Shown piece by piece: positions 1 through 7,989 of a stretch of DNA of 44,587 bases. Made by a program: the position numbers and the translations under genes. Below the pieces are notes generated by a model. That model was not told the DNA's origin. It saw nothing but the letters and a program-made list of their open reading frames with translations, and did not search any database. How positions within the stretch are numbered: the stretch's first letter is position 1; the number at the start of each line of letters is the position of its first letter. This stretch comes from Clostridia bacterium (GTDB taxonomy: Bacteria; Bacillota_A; Clostridia; Christensenellales; Aristaeellaceae), in contig JAFWQM010000019.1 in the NCBI GenBank assembly GCA_017509065.1, positions 1 through 44,587 of the forward strand, written 5' to 3'.

Positions 1-138
1 CCGCCCGGCCTCCGCTAAAAACAATCCACCGGATTGTTTTTCGAGCGCTTCGGCCCCAGTATTCCTGCGGTTTCGTTCCTTGTCTGGAACGATTTCTCAT
101 CCCGCATCTGAATTCACGATTCAATTGGGCGAGCAATA
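1..138 (+). repeat. MITE-like repeat A, copy 1 (right-hand part, cut by the window edge)
   Basis: Bases 1-138 match the right-hand 138 bases of the full copy at 35536-35768 almost exactly, including the internal hairpin (11-bp arms AAAAACAATCC / GGATTGTTTTT around ACC) and the right terminus ending GGGCGAGCAATA. The left terminus lies outside the window. No coding capacity is seen. The element is non-coding and has inverted termini, which fits a MITE or REP-like mobile repeat. Its exact class is inference. Confidence 0.85.
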
Positions 139-153
139 AGTTCCGTTGCAGGA

Positions 154-219
154 GGTTACGTTGGGGCCGCGGAGGCCGCAGTGTTCCTTTTGTTGGATTT
201 TTTATGGCTGAATGGAAAC
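154..219 (+). repeat. Intergenic repeat B, copy 1
   Basis: A short GC-rich hairpin module followed by an AT-rich tail that reads TTCCTTTTGTTG and then GGCTGAATGGAAAC. The same order recurs at 10638-10696 and, inverted, at 36823-36886. It is non-coding. With repeat A it fills the 358-base gene-free left end, where nothing else is seen apart from the terminator at 261-286 and a 7-bp hairpin at 302-319 (AAGACAG / CTGTCTT). Confidence 0.6.
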
Positions 220-260
220 TTTGAATGCATTGGCAGACAGGTTTGTTTAAAAATGATTGC

Positions 261-286
261 AAAAAGAAAACCACCTCATGAGGTGG
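261..286 (-). terminator. Rho-independent terminator of the metallophosphoesterase operon
   Basis: Read on the minus strand, a perfect 16-base palindrome (CCACCTCATGAGGTGG, 271-286) is followed by TTTTCTTTTT (270-261). It lies about 70 bases past the stop codon at 359 and should end the two-gene transcript coming from the promoter at 2992-3020. Confidence 0.85.
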
Positions 287-358
287 CGAGAGGGGAAATA
301 TAAGACAGACTGCTGTCTTGAAGGCATGGGGCGCTATTATCCTGAGCAAAACTCCTGA

Positions 359-997
359 TTACCAGAAAAGGAAACGCTTTTTGCTTTTCGGCTGTTCAGG
401 CAGAGGGTCGATATCCAGCATGTGATAGCCCACCGCGTTGAACACGGTGGTATCGCCGTACTGAATCTGCTGGGGCAGGTTGTGGCCATAACTCTGGTGG
501 ACGTGGCCGTGAATGAGATACCTGGGATGATACTTGTCCATTAACGGCAGAAAGCATTCAAAGCCGCGGTGCGCGTTGTCCTCCGCGTCGCCGTAACCGC
601 GGGGTGGGGCGTGGGTGATGATAATATCCACGCCGCCCGCCCTGCGGATTTTTTTCTCCGCGCGCCGGATGCGCCAGGCCATTTCCTTTTCGGTGTATTG
701 GTAGGGGCCGGGATTGTAGCGGATGCACCCGCCAAGACCAAGCACCCGCACGCCGCGCAGGTTCACAACCTCGTCCTCGATGCAGTCGCAGCCTTCGGGG
801 GGAAAGTTTTCGTAACCCTTGTCGTGGTTGCCGTGAATGTAGTACAGCGGCTTGCTGCCCATGGTGACCAGGAATTCCAGGTATTCCTGCTTCAGATCGC
901 CGCAGGATAAAATGAAATCCACACCCGCCAGTTTGCCCGGCTGGTAATAGTCCCACAGGAATTTACTTTCTTCATCGGCAACCAGCAGGATTTTCAT
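359..997 (-). CDS. Calcineurin-like metallophosphoesterase
   Basis: A 212-residue cytosolic protein of the calcineurin-like phosphoesterase superfamily, which hydrolyses phosphoester bonds with a two-metal site. Visible metal-ligand motifs are GD (33-34), GNHD (56-59), TH (128-129) followed by APP, and GHVH (164-167). The first motif is usually DxH but reads DEE here (residues 8-10), so one ligand is changed; I recall similar clostridial proteins with this start, so it may be a subfamily trait. There is no signal peptide. The start codon overlaps the stop of the upstream gene (ATGA at 994-997), which implies translational coupling to the BMP-like binding protein. The substrate is unknown. The fold is confident, the cellular role is not. 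Confidence 0.88.
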   Translation of the reverse strand: MKILLVADEESKFLWDYYQPGKLAGVDFILSCGDLKQEYLEFLVTMGSKPLYYIHGNHDKGYENFPPEGCDCIEDEVVNLRGVRVLGLGGCIRYNPGPYQYTEKEMAWRIRRAEKKIRRAGGVDIIITHAPPRGYGDAEDNAHRGFECFLPLMDKYHPRYLIHGHVHQSYGHNLPQQIQYGDTTVFNAVGYHMLDIDPLPEQPKSKKRFLFW

Positions 998-2940
998 AAA
1001 GCCGTTTCTTCCTCCGTTTTGGGCGGGATGGTATCCCGGTGAATGCCCAGCAGCCGCACCAGATCCTGGGATCGGGGCAGGAGCTCGTCGAATGTGGGGA
1101 TTTTGCCTTCAACATTATCGTTCAGCCAGTCGATCTTCATCAGTTCTTCGGGCGTAAAGGCGCGGGTGCCGTCGCTGACGACGCTGCCGTTCTGATCTTT
1201 GATGGGGCAGAGGAAGGGATCGATGTCCTCTTCCAGCACACCGTTTTTCAGGATGCGGGCCAATTGCTTCACGCCTTCCGGCAGGCCTTCGTCTATATCG
1301 ACATTCACCACGCCGCTGCTCAGGCCCCACCAGTCGTTGATGGCGTGCTTGCTGTCCCGCAGCGCTTCGATGCCGCCGCTCAGGAGAGAGCGTATCGTTT
1401 TTTCGTAGTAGCTTCCCCAGTTCCAGCGTGGGGAGGCCAGGGGCTGCAGCTGATGCTCGGGCGTTACCATGTACGTGCCAAGATCCCAGGAAAGATAATG
1501 GTTGCCGCTGTCCTCGTCGCGGTTGGAGATGACGGATACGCCGGCCTCTTTGAGCTCTAAAATGGGATTGCCTGGCAGGCAGCTCCATTTCAGGATGATC
1601 TTTGCCCGGGGATTGGTCATGCGGACGCCCAGGGCAAAGGCGTTGATGCTGGCGGTCACGCCCATGATGGGATAATTCGCCACGTAGCCAATCCGATCGT
1701 CCCGCGCCATGGCCCCGGCGATCGCGCCGGTGATGAATTTGCCCTCATAGATGCGGCAGTAGTAGCTGCGCACGCCCGCGTACGGCATGGAAATGGAGCA
1801 GTTGAAAACGGCGATGTTTTTATACCTGGCGGCCAGGCGCCGGCATTCGTCCATCAGCATGGGCGATGTGGCGAAAATGACGTTGGCGCCCTGCTGCACA
1901 GCTTTTTCCATGGTTTCGTCGGCTTCGCTGTCGTCGCAGAGGAACGAAGAAACCTGCACGCTCTGACCCGCCTGTTCTTCCAGAAATTTCTGCCCCTGCC
2001 AGTGGGCGGCGGCCCAAGCGCTCTTTTCCGGGTCGAAATCATAGATGAACGCGGCGTGCAGCTTCGGGGAACCTAAGATGCGCGAGAGCAGGCCCTTTTC
2101 CTTTTCCTCCGGTTCCGTCGCCACGGAGATCGGGTCGCCCTGCGCGGACAGGCGGACATCCGCCCAGACGGCGGACAGGCTGGCGCGCAGTTCGTCCGCG
2201 GTCATTTTTTTGATTTCCTGAAAAGCGTGCACCTGCAAATAGATCAGCAGCGCGTCTCCTGCTGTGATCGGCAGCTTTTCGGCGTTCAGCTCGTCAAAGA
2301 CCATGGAGAATTTTCTGAAATCGCTGCTGAACCCGCGGCGCTCGTCGTCCGTCCAGACGTGATCCGCCGTGAACCCCAGCGCGGCCTGCAGCCTGGCATA
2401 ACCGCCCTTCTGCGAGAAAGAGACGAGGTAGGTCCTGCTGACCTTGAAAAAATCCATGAATTCATAATACAGCTGCACTTCCGGATCATCGGTGAGTGGC
2501 GGGATCACGCGGGTAACGATGCCGGGAATGCTGGGGGAATTGTAGCTTTTCAGCACGCTGACCCGCTTGTTGCCTTCCTGGACGTAAAATTTTCCCAGGT
2601 ATTCCAGGCAGGTGATGGGGTCGGTGATGCCTGTTTCGCTCAGATGGGCTGCGCACAGGCTGATCCACTTGCTGCCGAATTCCGTGCTGTCATCCAGCAG
2701 CGGCATAAAGTTTCCGGCAAAGGCCGTTTTGCGCCCGTCCGTCCAGGTGCCGACGATGCGGTTCATGGGAATATCCATCAGGCCGATTTTTACCGTGTTG
2801 CCGCTGATGTGTTCGTCGATCAGCTCGTTTAAAACCAGGGGATAAGGGTTTTCCCCCTTCGCCACGCAGGCGCTGTAATACTTTCTTCCCAGCCGCAGGG
2901 CTGCGGTAAACTGTTGTAAAGCTTCTGTCCGATCGCTCAT
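994..2940 (-). CDS. Cytosolic ParB-like / BMP-family ligand-binding fusion protein
   Basis: A 648-residue protein. The start at 2940 is preferred over an upstream in-frame ATG at 3039 because GGAGG precedes it and because the promoter at 2992-3020 lies between the two. The N-terminal third carries EGNKRVSV (122-129), resembling the ParB/sulfiredoxin-type nucleotide-binding motif. Residues about 292-585 resemble BMP-family (basic membrane protein / nucleoside-binding) periplasmic ligand domains, with a characteristic stretch around EGKFITGAIAG and IGYVANYPIMG. Normal BMP proteins are exported lipoproteins, but no signal peptide or lipobox is present here, so this one should stay in the cytosol and probably senses a nucleoside-like ligand. 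It is translationally coupled to the following phosphoesterase, which suggests a shared pathway. The function is inferred. Confidence 0.8.
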   Translation of the reverse strand: MSDRTEALQQFTAALRLGRKYYSACVAKGENPYPLVLNELIDEHISGNTVKIGLMDIPMNRIVGTWTDGRKTAFAGNFMPLLDDSTEFGSKWISLCAAHLSETGITDPITCLEYLGKFYVQEGNKRVSVLKSYNSPSIPGIVTRVIPPLTDDPEVQLYYEFMDFFKVSRTYLVSFSQKGGYARLQAALGFTADHVWTDDERRGFSSDFRKFSMVFDELNAEKLPITAGDALLIYLQVHAFQEIKKMTADELRASLSAVWADVRLSAQGDPISVATEPEEKEKGLLSRILGSPKLHAAFIYDFDPEKSAWAAAHWQGQKFLEEQAGQSVQVSSFLCDDSEADETMEKAVQQGANVIFATSPMLMDECRRLAARYKNIAVFNCSISMPYAGVRSYYCRIYEGKFITGAIAGAMARDDRIGYVANYPIMGVTASINAFALGVRMTNPRAKIILKWSCLPGNPILELKEAGVSVISNRDEDSGNHYLSWDLGTYMVTPEHQLQPLASPRWNWGSYYEKTIRSLLSGGIEALRDSKHAINDWWGLSSGVVNVDIDEGLPEGVKQLARILKNGVLEEDIDPFLCPIKDQNGSVVSDGTRAFTPEELMKIDWLNDNVEGKIPTFDELLPRSQDLVRLLGIHRDTIPPKTEEETAL

Positions 2941-2991
2941 AAAGCCTCCGTTTTGCGCGGATAAAGTAGCGTTCCGCTCCCGCGCGGGCAT

Positions 2992-3020
2992 ATTATATGA
3001 TATGGTATCGAAAAATACAA
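2992..3020 (-). promoter_or_regulatory. Sigma-A-type promoter for the BMP/phosphoesterase operon
   Basis: On the minus strand TTGTAT (3020-3015), a 17-nt spacer and a perfect TATAAT (2997-2992) lie about 50 bases upstream of the ATG at 2940. Confidence 0.7.
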
Positions 3021-3068
3021 TGTTTGATCCGGTCGCCAAACGGCTGATTCAGACAGAACGACTTGGCC

Positions 3069-4814
3069 TTAATGGCTTAAGTCCAGATGCTCGAGGAAGT
3101 CGTTCTTCGCCTCATCTGGGCCGACGGCGGTGTAATACAGGCCGAACAGGCGGTTGTTGTAGGTTTTCGCTTCCCGGTTCATGCTGTACGCCCGCTGCTG
3201 GGAACGGTGCTTGTCAAAGGCTTCCTGGGCCAGAAACATGGGGGAGATGGGGCTGTCGGCGGACAGCGGCGCATCCCAGTCCATCTCGATCTGGTTTTCC
3301 TTGTAGAGGTGCAGGTAGACTTTTTTCACTTCCCACACGCCGTACTCGGCCACGGATTCAGGGTCGTAAGAAGCGTCCTTGGCCAGCGGGATAGCGTCTG
3401 CCACCAGGCGGGCGGTCAGCTTATGCTGCGTGTGGCCGTATTCACCCTCCAGATCCTGGGTCACGATCAGCTCCGGCTTGTATTTCCGGATCAGCCGCAC
3501 GATTTCCTTCTGCGGGTCCACGCCGTTCTGACTCCATGTTTTCAGGGCTGTCTTATAGCTTTTTACTTTCTGGTCGCGCCAGTTCATGAAGATCGGATGC
3601 GTGCGCAGGCCTGCCGTCCAGAGGCCGTCCATGGCTTCGGTGTAGCGGCTGCGCCCGCCGTTGGTCATGTACACCAGGCCCACGTCCAGCCCCTTGGCGC
3701 AGACGTAGGGAATCGTGCCGCCCAGGAACAGGTATTCGTCGTCCTGATGCGCGGAAATCACCATCACGTCCAGCTTGTCGGCCACGGGCTTCCATTGCTG
3801 CACGGCGTTGTCGGGGTAGCGGCTGTCATAGACGCACAGGGTCCTTACCCAGTTATCCTTTCCCGCGATGGATAAATGCACCTGCGACGTGCCCCGGGGG
3901 AAGTAAATGGCGTCCACATAGAAGCCGGTGGTTTTGGTTTCCTGCCGGATGAGCTCGTTGTTTTCATCATAGCATGTCACGGTAAAGGATTCCACGGGCT
4001 TGCGCCATTCGAGGGTCATGAGCGCGGCGGAGCCGTCCGCGGGCAGGGTGATGGTGAGCGTTTGCTTTGTGGAGGAAGGCGTCCAGCTGCGTCCCGTACC
4101 GTCTTTTTTATTGGTTCCCGCTGAGAATTTACATTCGCCGTTGATATTTCTGATCGGCTTGAACGCGCCGCAGACGTATACGGACGTCTGGTACAGATTT
4201 ATCATTTTACCGTCTGAAGCGCCGGAAATCATCAGTGTTTTTCGCCCCGCGGTCATGGAAGAGAACTCTATTTTTTTGCACACGTCACGGATATCCAGCT
4301 TGTTCGTGGGCTCGTTTATAGGGAAAACAAGCGTTTGCTCAGTCCGTTGCAGGCGCTCGTCCCACAGGAAAACAAACAGCGTGTCCAGCGGCGCGTCTGT
4401 TTCTATGGAGCCGCGCACGGACATGGACTTCGCCTGGGAAACGGAGGTATATAGGTACGTGTCCAGCGAAAGATCGATGGTGGCTTTGCCGTCCCGCTGC
4501 TCGTAGCTCTCCGTGCTTTTCAGCCGGAGCTTTGATTTGGCGGCGTAGCCTTCCATGCCGTCAAAGGAAATGCGGTAATAATTTCCCTCGGCGCCAAGCA
4601 CTTTGGCGGCCGTGCCTTTTTTCAGCTTGCCGACGCGCGCCGTCTTTTCGGTATCGCTGTATACGTTCAGTTCCTTCTCGCCCGAAATCAGGGATGCGGT
4701 AACATCCAGCGAAGGGGGACAGGTGGATTCCATCGCGAGACACGGGAAAATAAGCAGAGCAAAAAGACAGGCGAAAAACAAAACGCGGAATAAGCGGATA
4801 ACACGGCTGGACAT
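3069..4814 (-). CDS. Secreted SH3b-domain PIG-L/LmbE-family deacetylase
   Basis: A 581-residue exported protein. The start at 4814 is chosen because GGAGG lies 6 bases upstream and a signal peptide follows (hydrophobic residues about 6-27). Residues about 48-98 form a bacterial SH3-like domain of the kind that binds wall peptides. The C-terminal part is a PIG-L/LmbE deacetylase, a zinc enzyme family that removes N-acetyl groups from GlcNAc-containing substrates. Its metal motif reads AHQDDE (355-360) where the family usually has AHPDDE, and the second motif is GHTQH (460-464). A beta-rich middle region (about 110-330) is unassigned. The wall-binding domain with a sugar deacetylase suggests action on envelope glycans. 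The real substrate is unknown. Confidence 0.85.
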   Translation of the reverse strand: MSSRVIRLFRVLFFACLFALLIFPCLAMESTCPPSLDVTASLISGEKELNVYSDTEKTARVGKLKKGTAAKVLGAEGNYYRISFDGMEGYAAKSKLRLKSTESYEQRDGKATIDLSLDTYLYTSVSQAKSMSVRGSIETDAPLDTLFVFLWDERLQRTEQTLVFPINEPTNKLDIRDVCKKIEFSSMTAGRKTLMISGASDGKMINLYQTSVYVCGAFKPIRNINGECKFSAGTNKKDGTGRSWTPSSTKQTLTITLPADGSAALMTLEWRKPVESFTVTCYDENNELIRQETKTTGFYVDAIYFPRGTSQVHLSIAGKDNWVRTLCVYDSRYPDNAVQQWKPVADKLDVMVISAHQDDEYLFLGGTIPYVCAKGLDVGLVYMTNGGRSRYTEAMDGLWTAGLRTHPIFMNWRDQKVKSYKTALKTWSQNGVDPQKEIVRLIRKYKPELIVTQDLEGEYGHTQHKLTARLVADAIPLAKDASYDPESVAEYGVWEVKKVYLHLYKENQIEMDWDAPLSADSPISPMFLAQEAFDKHRSQQRAYSMNREAKTYNNRLFGLYYTAVGPDEAKNDFLEHLDLSH

Positions 4815-4877
4815 ACATGGCCTCCTTTGCGGGGACGGGATGAAGGGAAAAACGCGCGGCGTTTTCCGATATGACAA

Positions 4878-4886
4878 ATTATAGCA
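4878..4886 (-). promoter_or_regulatory. Extended -10 promoter for the PIG-L gene
   Basis: On the minus strand TGC followed by TATAAT (4886-4878) forms an extended -10 element, about 65 bases upstream of the start. No good -35 is present. The surrounding AATATGCTATAATTT is identical to that before the CotH gene at 32941. Confidence 0.55.
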
Positions 4887-5018
4887 TATTTTGAAGAAAA
4901 ACGCCATACGCAAAAATGACTTCATTTTTGCGGCGGATGAAAACCGTTCGGCTGCTTTATTCCAAAAATGACAAAAAACGACTATAAAATTTTTCCAAAA
5001 GAATTTTTTATAAAACGC

Positions 5019-5047
5019 TATACAACTGGCAAAACCTGTGTTATAAT
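5019..5047 (+). promoter_or_regulatory. Promoter of the zinc-ribbon gene
   Basis: TATACA (5019-5024), a 17-nt spacer and TATAAT (5042-5047). It implies a 5' leader of about 135 bases before the ATG at 5190. I see no recognised riboswitch in that leader. Confidence 0.6.
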
Positions 5048-5189
5048 ACCCCACGAAGACCAAGCCAATTCGATCTCGCAGTTATTCCTCCCGGTTTCAT
5101 TCATCGTCAGCAGACGGATGCGCAGAGCCCAGGAAAACTCAAAAGAACGTATCACGGGTTTGGCGATAATAATCAGGAGGTTTCCCAGT

Positions 5190-5474
5190 ATGTATCAGGA
5201 CAAGACCCTCACCTGCCGTGAATGCGGCAACGAATTCGTGTTCACCGCTTCCGAACAGGCTTTCTACGCCGAGAAGGGCTTCCAGAACGAGCCCGGCCGC
5301 TGCCCCGCCTGCCGCGCCGCCCGCCGTCAGAACGGTGGCAACCGCGGTGAACGCCAGATGTACGAAGTGATCTGCGACGGCTGCGGCTGCACCACCCAGG
5401 TGCCCTTCCAGCCCCGTGGAGATCGGCCCGTGTACTGCCGTGAATGCTTCGCCAAGAACCGTCCCCAGTACTGA
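5190..5474 (+). CDS. Small zinc-ribbon protein (CxxC-x17-CxxC type)
   Basis: A 94-residue cysteine-rich protein. The ATG at 5190 has an ideal AGGAGG 9 bases upstream; the longer in-frame reading from 4968 overlaps the promoter and is rejected. The N-terminal half has two CxxC pairs (C9/C12 and C38/C41), as in the probable zinc-ribbon family often seen in Firmicutes. The C-terminal half has C62/C65 and C83/C86 separated by exactly 17 residues, which matches the CxxC-x17-CxxC domain pattern. It should bind two zinc ions in the cytosol and could contact nucleic acid, but no activity is established. It is a single-gene unit with its own promoter and strong terminator. Confidence 0.85.
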   Translation: MYQDKTLTCRECGNEFVFTASEQAFYAEKGFQNEPGRCPACRAARRQNGGNRGERQMYEVICDGCGCTTQVPFQPRGDRPVYCRECFAKNRPQY

Positions 5475-5486
5475 TAAAACAGAAAG

Positions 5487-5515
5487 CGCCCTGGCTTCGG
5501 CCCGGGCGTTTTTTT
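5487..5515 (+). terminator. Rho-independent terminator with UUCG tetraloop
   Basis: A 9-bp stem (5487-5508) capped by TTCG and followed by seven T (5509-5515), 12 bases after the zinc-ribbon stop codon. Confidence 0.92.
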
Positions 5516-5593
5516 GCGCCCTCAAAACGCGGATAAACCGTCCGTCCTCCGCAGAAAATAGATTCGATCTCATTGATAACGGAGGAAGGAAAG

Positions 5594-6523
5594 ATGCAGA
5601 TTCGTACCGACCTGGCCATGGAAAGCCGGGAAACTGTCAGGGGCCTTGCGGGTGTCGCCGCCCATTCCCTGCGGCGCGGGCATGTGGAGGAAATCCATGT
5701 GCGCATCGAAACGGAGGAGGCTGCCCGTGCCCTGGAAAAAGCGCGGGGCACCTATATCACATTGGCCCATCCCGGGCTCGCCGCCTGTCCGGCGGAGGAG
5801 CGGCGGGAGATGGCGCGGGCGATCTGCGAAGGACTGCGGAATCTGTTGCCTCCCTCCGGCGATTTGCTGGTGGTGGGCTTGGGCAACCGCCGGATGACCG
5901 CCGACGCGCTTGGCAGCCGCGTGCTGGAGGATCTGCTGGTGACGCGGCATTTGAAGGATATCCCGGCCGAAAACGGCCTGTGCGGACGCCTGCGCGGCGT
6001 GTGCGCGGTCGCTCCAGGCGTCCTGGGGGTGACGGGCCTGGAAACGGCGGAGGCGGTGCAGGGGATCGTGGAGCATGTGCGTCCCGCTGCCGTCATCGCG
6101 ATCGACGCCTTGGCGGCGCGGGAGAGCAGCCGCATCTGCACCACCGTCCAAATCACGGACACCGGCATCCGTCCCGGCAGCGGCGTAGGCAACCATCGCG
6201 CCGGGCTGACAAAAGAAACACTGGGCGTGCCTGTCATCGCTATCGGCGTGCCGATGGTAGTGTATGCTTCTGTGATCGCAAGAGACGCGCTGTCCCTGCT
6301 TTTAGAAGACATCGGCATGGACGAAAGCGAGCACGCGCAGGCGATGGATACGCTGATCGATAAGCTGTCAAGGGAGGGAATGGGGGAGCTGGTGGTCACG
6401 CCCCGGGAGGTGGATGAGCTGGTCGGGAAGGTTGGCCGCATCGTGGCGGACGGGCTGAACCTGGCGTTCCAGCCGGGCCTTTCCGAAGAAGAAATCGAGC
6501 TGCTTTCGCATGACGGACCGTGA
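5594..6523 (+). CDS. gpr: Germination protease (GPR endopeptidase)
   Basis: A 309-residue member of aspartic peptidase family A25, which degrades small acid-soluble spore proteins when spores germinate. The family sequence RTDLAxE is at residues 4-10. The two expected catalytic aspartates are at D104 (in TADALG) and D171 (in IDALAAR), followed by the conserved TTVQITDTGIRPGSG. The ATG at 5594 has a strong GGAGG; a TTG at 5573 has none. In bacilli the zymogen loses about 16 N-terminal residues by cleavage after the Asp of RTD; here only six residues precede that site, so the propeptide looks very short. spoIIP follows after 30 bases, the usual gpr-spoIIP pairing. I expect forespore expression but cannot name the promoter securely. 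Confidence 0.95.
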   Translation: MQIRTDLAMESRETVRGLAGVAAHSLRRGHVEEIHVRIETEEAARALEKARGTYITLAHPGLAACPAEERREMARAICEGLRNLLPPSGDLLVVGLGNRRMTADALGSRVLEDLLVTRHLKDIPAENGLCGRLRGVCAVAPGVLGVTGLETAEAVQGIVEHVRPAAVIAIDALAARESSRICTTVQITDTGIRPGSGVGNHRAGLTKETLGVPVIAIGVPMVVYASVIARDALSLLLEDIGMDESEHAQAMDTLIDKLSREGMGELVVTPREVDELVGKVGRIVADGLNLAFQPGLSEEEIELLSHDGP

Positions 6524-6553
6524 ACGGACATATCCTGTTCTGAGGTGACAGGC

Positions 6554-7357
6554 ATGAACAGAATCATGATCCGTTTTCTTGCGCTGCTCGGTGCGGCGCT
6601 GATTCTGACGAGCTTTATCGCGCATACGGAAACGCTGGAGGGGGAGACCGCTTTTGCGGCTTCGGTGGAGGAGACGCTTCCGGACTTCCGGATGGAGGTG
6701 GTGTCGGTCTCCGTTTCAAAGCACCGTCAGAAGCGCGTGTTTTTGTATCATACCCATACCTGCGAAGCCTACGAGATCGACCCGGACAACCGTTACGTGC
6801 AAACGGAAAAGTGGCGCACGGCGGACCACAATTACAGCGTCGTGCGGGTGGGGGAGGAATTGAGAGCGCTTCTGCAGAGCGCCGGAATCTATGTTACCCA
6901 CGACGTAAACGATTATGAAATGCCCCGTCTCTCCTCCGCTTACGCGCGTTCGCTGGAAGGACTGTGTGAGGCGGCGGAAGCGGGGTATGACCTGTATATC
7001 GATCTGCACCGGGATTCCTATTCCAAGGGAAACGGGTCCAATACGGTAACGGTGGACGGCGCCGAAACCGCGCGGCTGCTGATCCTCATCGGCCAGGGAA
7101 CCGGCAGCAGCCTGGATGAAAAGCCGGATTGGGAAACGAACCGGCGCGTGGCGCAGATCATATCCGATGCCCTGAACGAACGCGCGGAAGGGCTCTGCCG
7201 CGGCGTGTCGCTGAAATCGGGGCGATATAACCAGCAGGCGGCCACGCCCAGCATGCTGATCGAGGTTGGCAACAACAAAAATACCCTGCCCGAAGCGCTG
7301 GCCGCGGCGGAACCCCTGGCACGGGCGATCTGCCGCTATCTGGATACGCTGAATTAG
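6554..7357 (+). CDS. spoIIP: Stage II sporulation protein P (SpoIIP)
   Basis: A 267-residue membrane-anchored or exported peptidoglycan hydrolase that works with SpoIID and SpoIIM to thin septal wall so the mother cell can engulf the forespore. The N-terminus has a hydrophobic segment (about 8-26). Zinc-site motifs of the amidase/endopeptidase fold are visible: HTHTCE (about 66-71), DLHRDS in the middle, and EVGNNKNTLPEAL near the C-terminus. The ATG at 6554 is chosen because GAGGTGA precedes it at good spacing; the GTG at 6545 lies within that ribosome-binding site. It is much shorter than the roughly 400-residue Bacillus protein because the long N-terminal region is missing. Confidence 0.93.
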   Translation: MNRIMIRFLALLGAALILTSFIAHTETLEGETAFAASVEETLPDFRMEVVSVSVSKHRQKRVFLYHTHTCEAYEIDPDNRYVQTEKWRTADHNYSVVRVGEELRALLQSAGIYVTHDVNDYEMPRLSSAYARSLEGLCEAAEAGYDLYIDLHRDSYSKGNGSNTVTVDGAETARLLILIGQGTGSSLDEKPDWETNRRVAQIISDALNERAEGLCRGVSLKSGRYNQQAATPSMLIEVGNNKNTLPEALAAAEPLARAICRYLDTLN

Positions 7358-7404
7358 GCATTGTTCAGTTATTCATTTTAAAGACACTTGAAGTCAGGAA
7401 CGAG

Positions 7405-7812
7405 GACGGAGCAGGGGGCCTCTTCGGCCCCCTAAACCCCTGAACCAGAGGGTTTCACCCTCTGGACTCCAATAGGCGAATTATCTTGGATGGGCAGAGA
7501 AAACAACTTTCGCCAGTCGATACGGGGTTTCGGAAGTTAGAGGCTTCTGGCCCAAGAAAGCCCGGGAAAATCCCAGGGGAAAGCGAGCTTTCCCCTGGTG
7601 ATTTATCCCTGGCTTTCACCGGACGCGAAGCTTCTGGTATGGCGGCTTTCAGCCGCCGGGCTAGAAGCCTAACGTCGATAGTTTGTCACTTGCTCTCATT
7701 TATCAGCGGGAATATAGTCTGTTCAACACATTCAGTAACTTCCGCTATTGCGGGTCCAGGGGGATTATCTCCCTGGTGGGGTCTGGGGTGAAACCCCAGC
7801 GTAACCTCTTGT
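7405..7812. repeat. Large nested-palindrome intergenic element
   Basis: The 632 bases between spoIIP and the next gene hold no convincing ORF. Hairpins seen in order are AGGGGGCC/GGCCCCCT (7413-7433); a module around CCCTCTGGACTCCAATAGG (about 7450-7470) that recurs inverted at about 10602-10622; a nested hairpin at about 7553-7617 whose core is 12 bp, CCAGGGGAAAGC/GCTTTCCCCTGG, with outer pairing; an enclosing pair (GAGGCTTCTGGCCC near 7540 with GGGCTAGAAGCC near 7660); GGCGGCT/AGCCGCC (7641-7657); and TGGGG/CCCCA near 7785-7799. It looks like an accumulation of REP-like repeats. The boundaries are approximate. Confidence 0.6.
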
Positions 7813-7875
7813 TTCTGTTTTAAAATGCTCTTTAATGCACATCGACCAAACAGATCACTTTACAGTTCCTCAGAT

Positions 7876-7904
7876 TTGCGCGAGACTTCTTTTTGTGGTA
7901 TACT
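7876..7904 (+). promoter_or_regulatory. Promoter of the membrane protein-murI operon
   Basis: TTGCGC (7876-7881), a 17-nt spacer and TATACT (7899-7904) preceded by TGG, an extended -10. It lies about 85 bases upstream of the ATG at 7990. Confidence 0.7.
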
Positions 7905-7989
7905 TGATAAGCGCACGGGCGAAGCCGTGGCGCGTCCAGCCGGGCCACGAATATGAGCACGGCTGGTATCAAAAAGGAAGTGCCGGCCT

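Noticed and set aside
7486..7791. A 101-codon frame in the palindrome-rich gap
   Set aside because: It is made of repeat hairpins, has no ribosome-binding site and no protein-like pattern.
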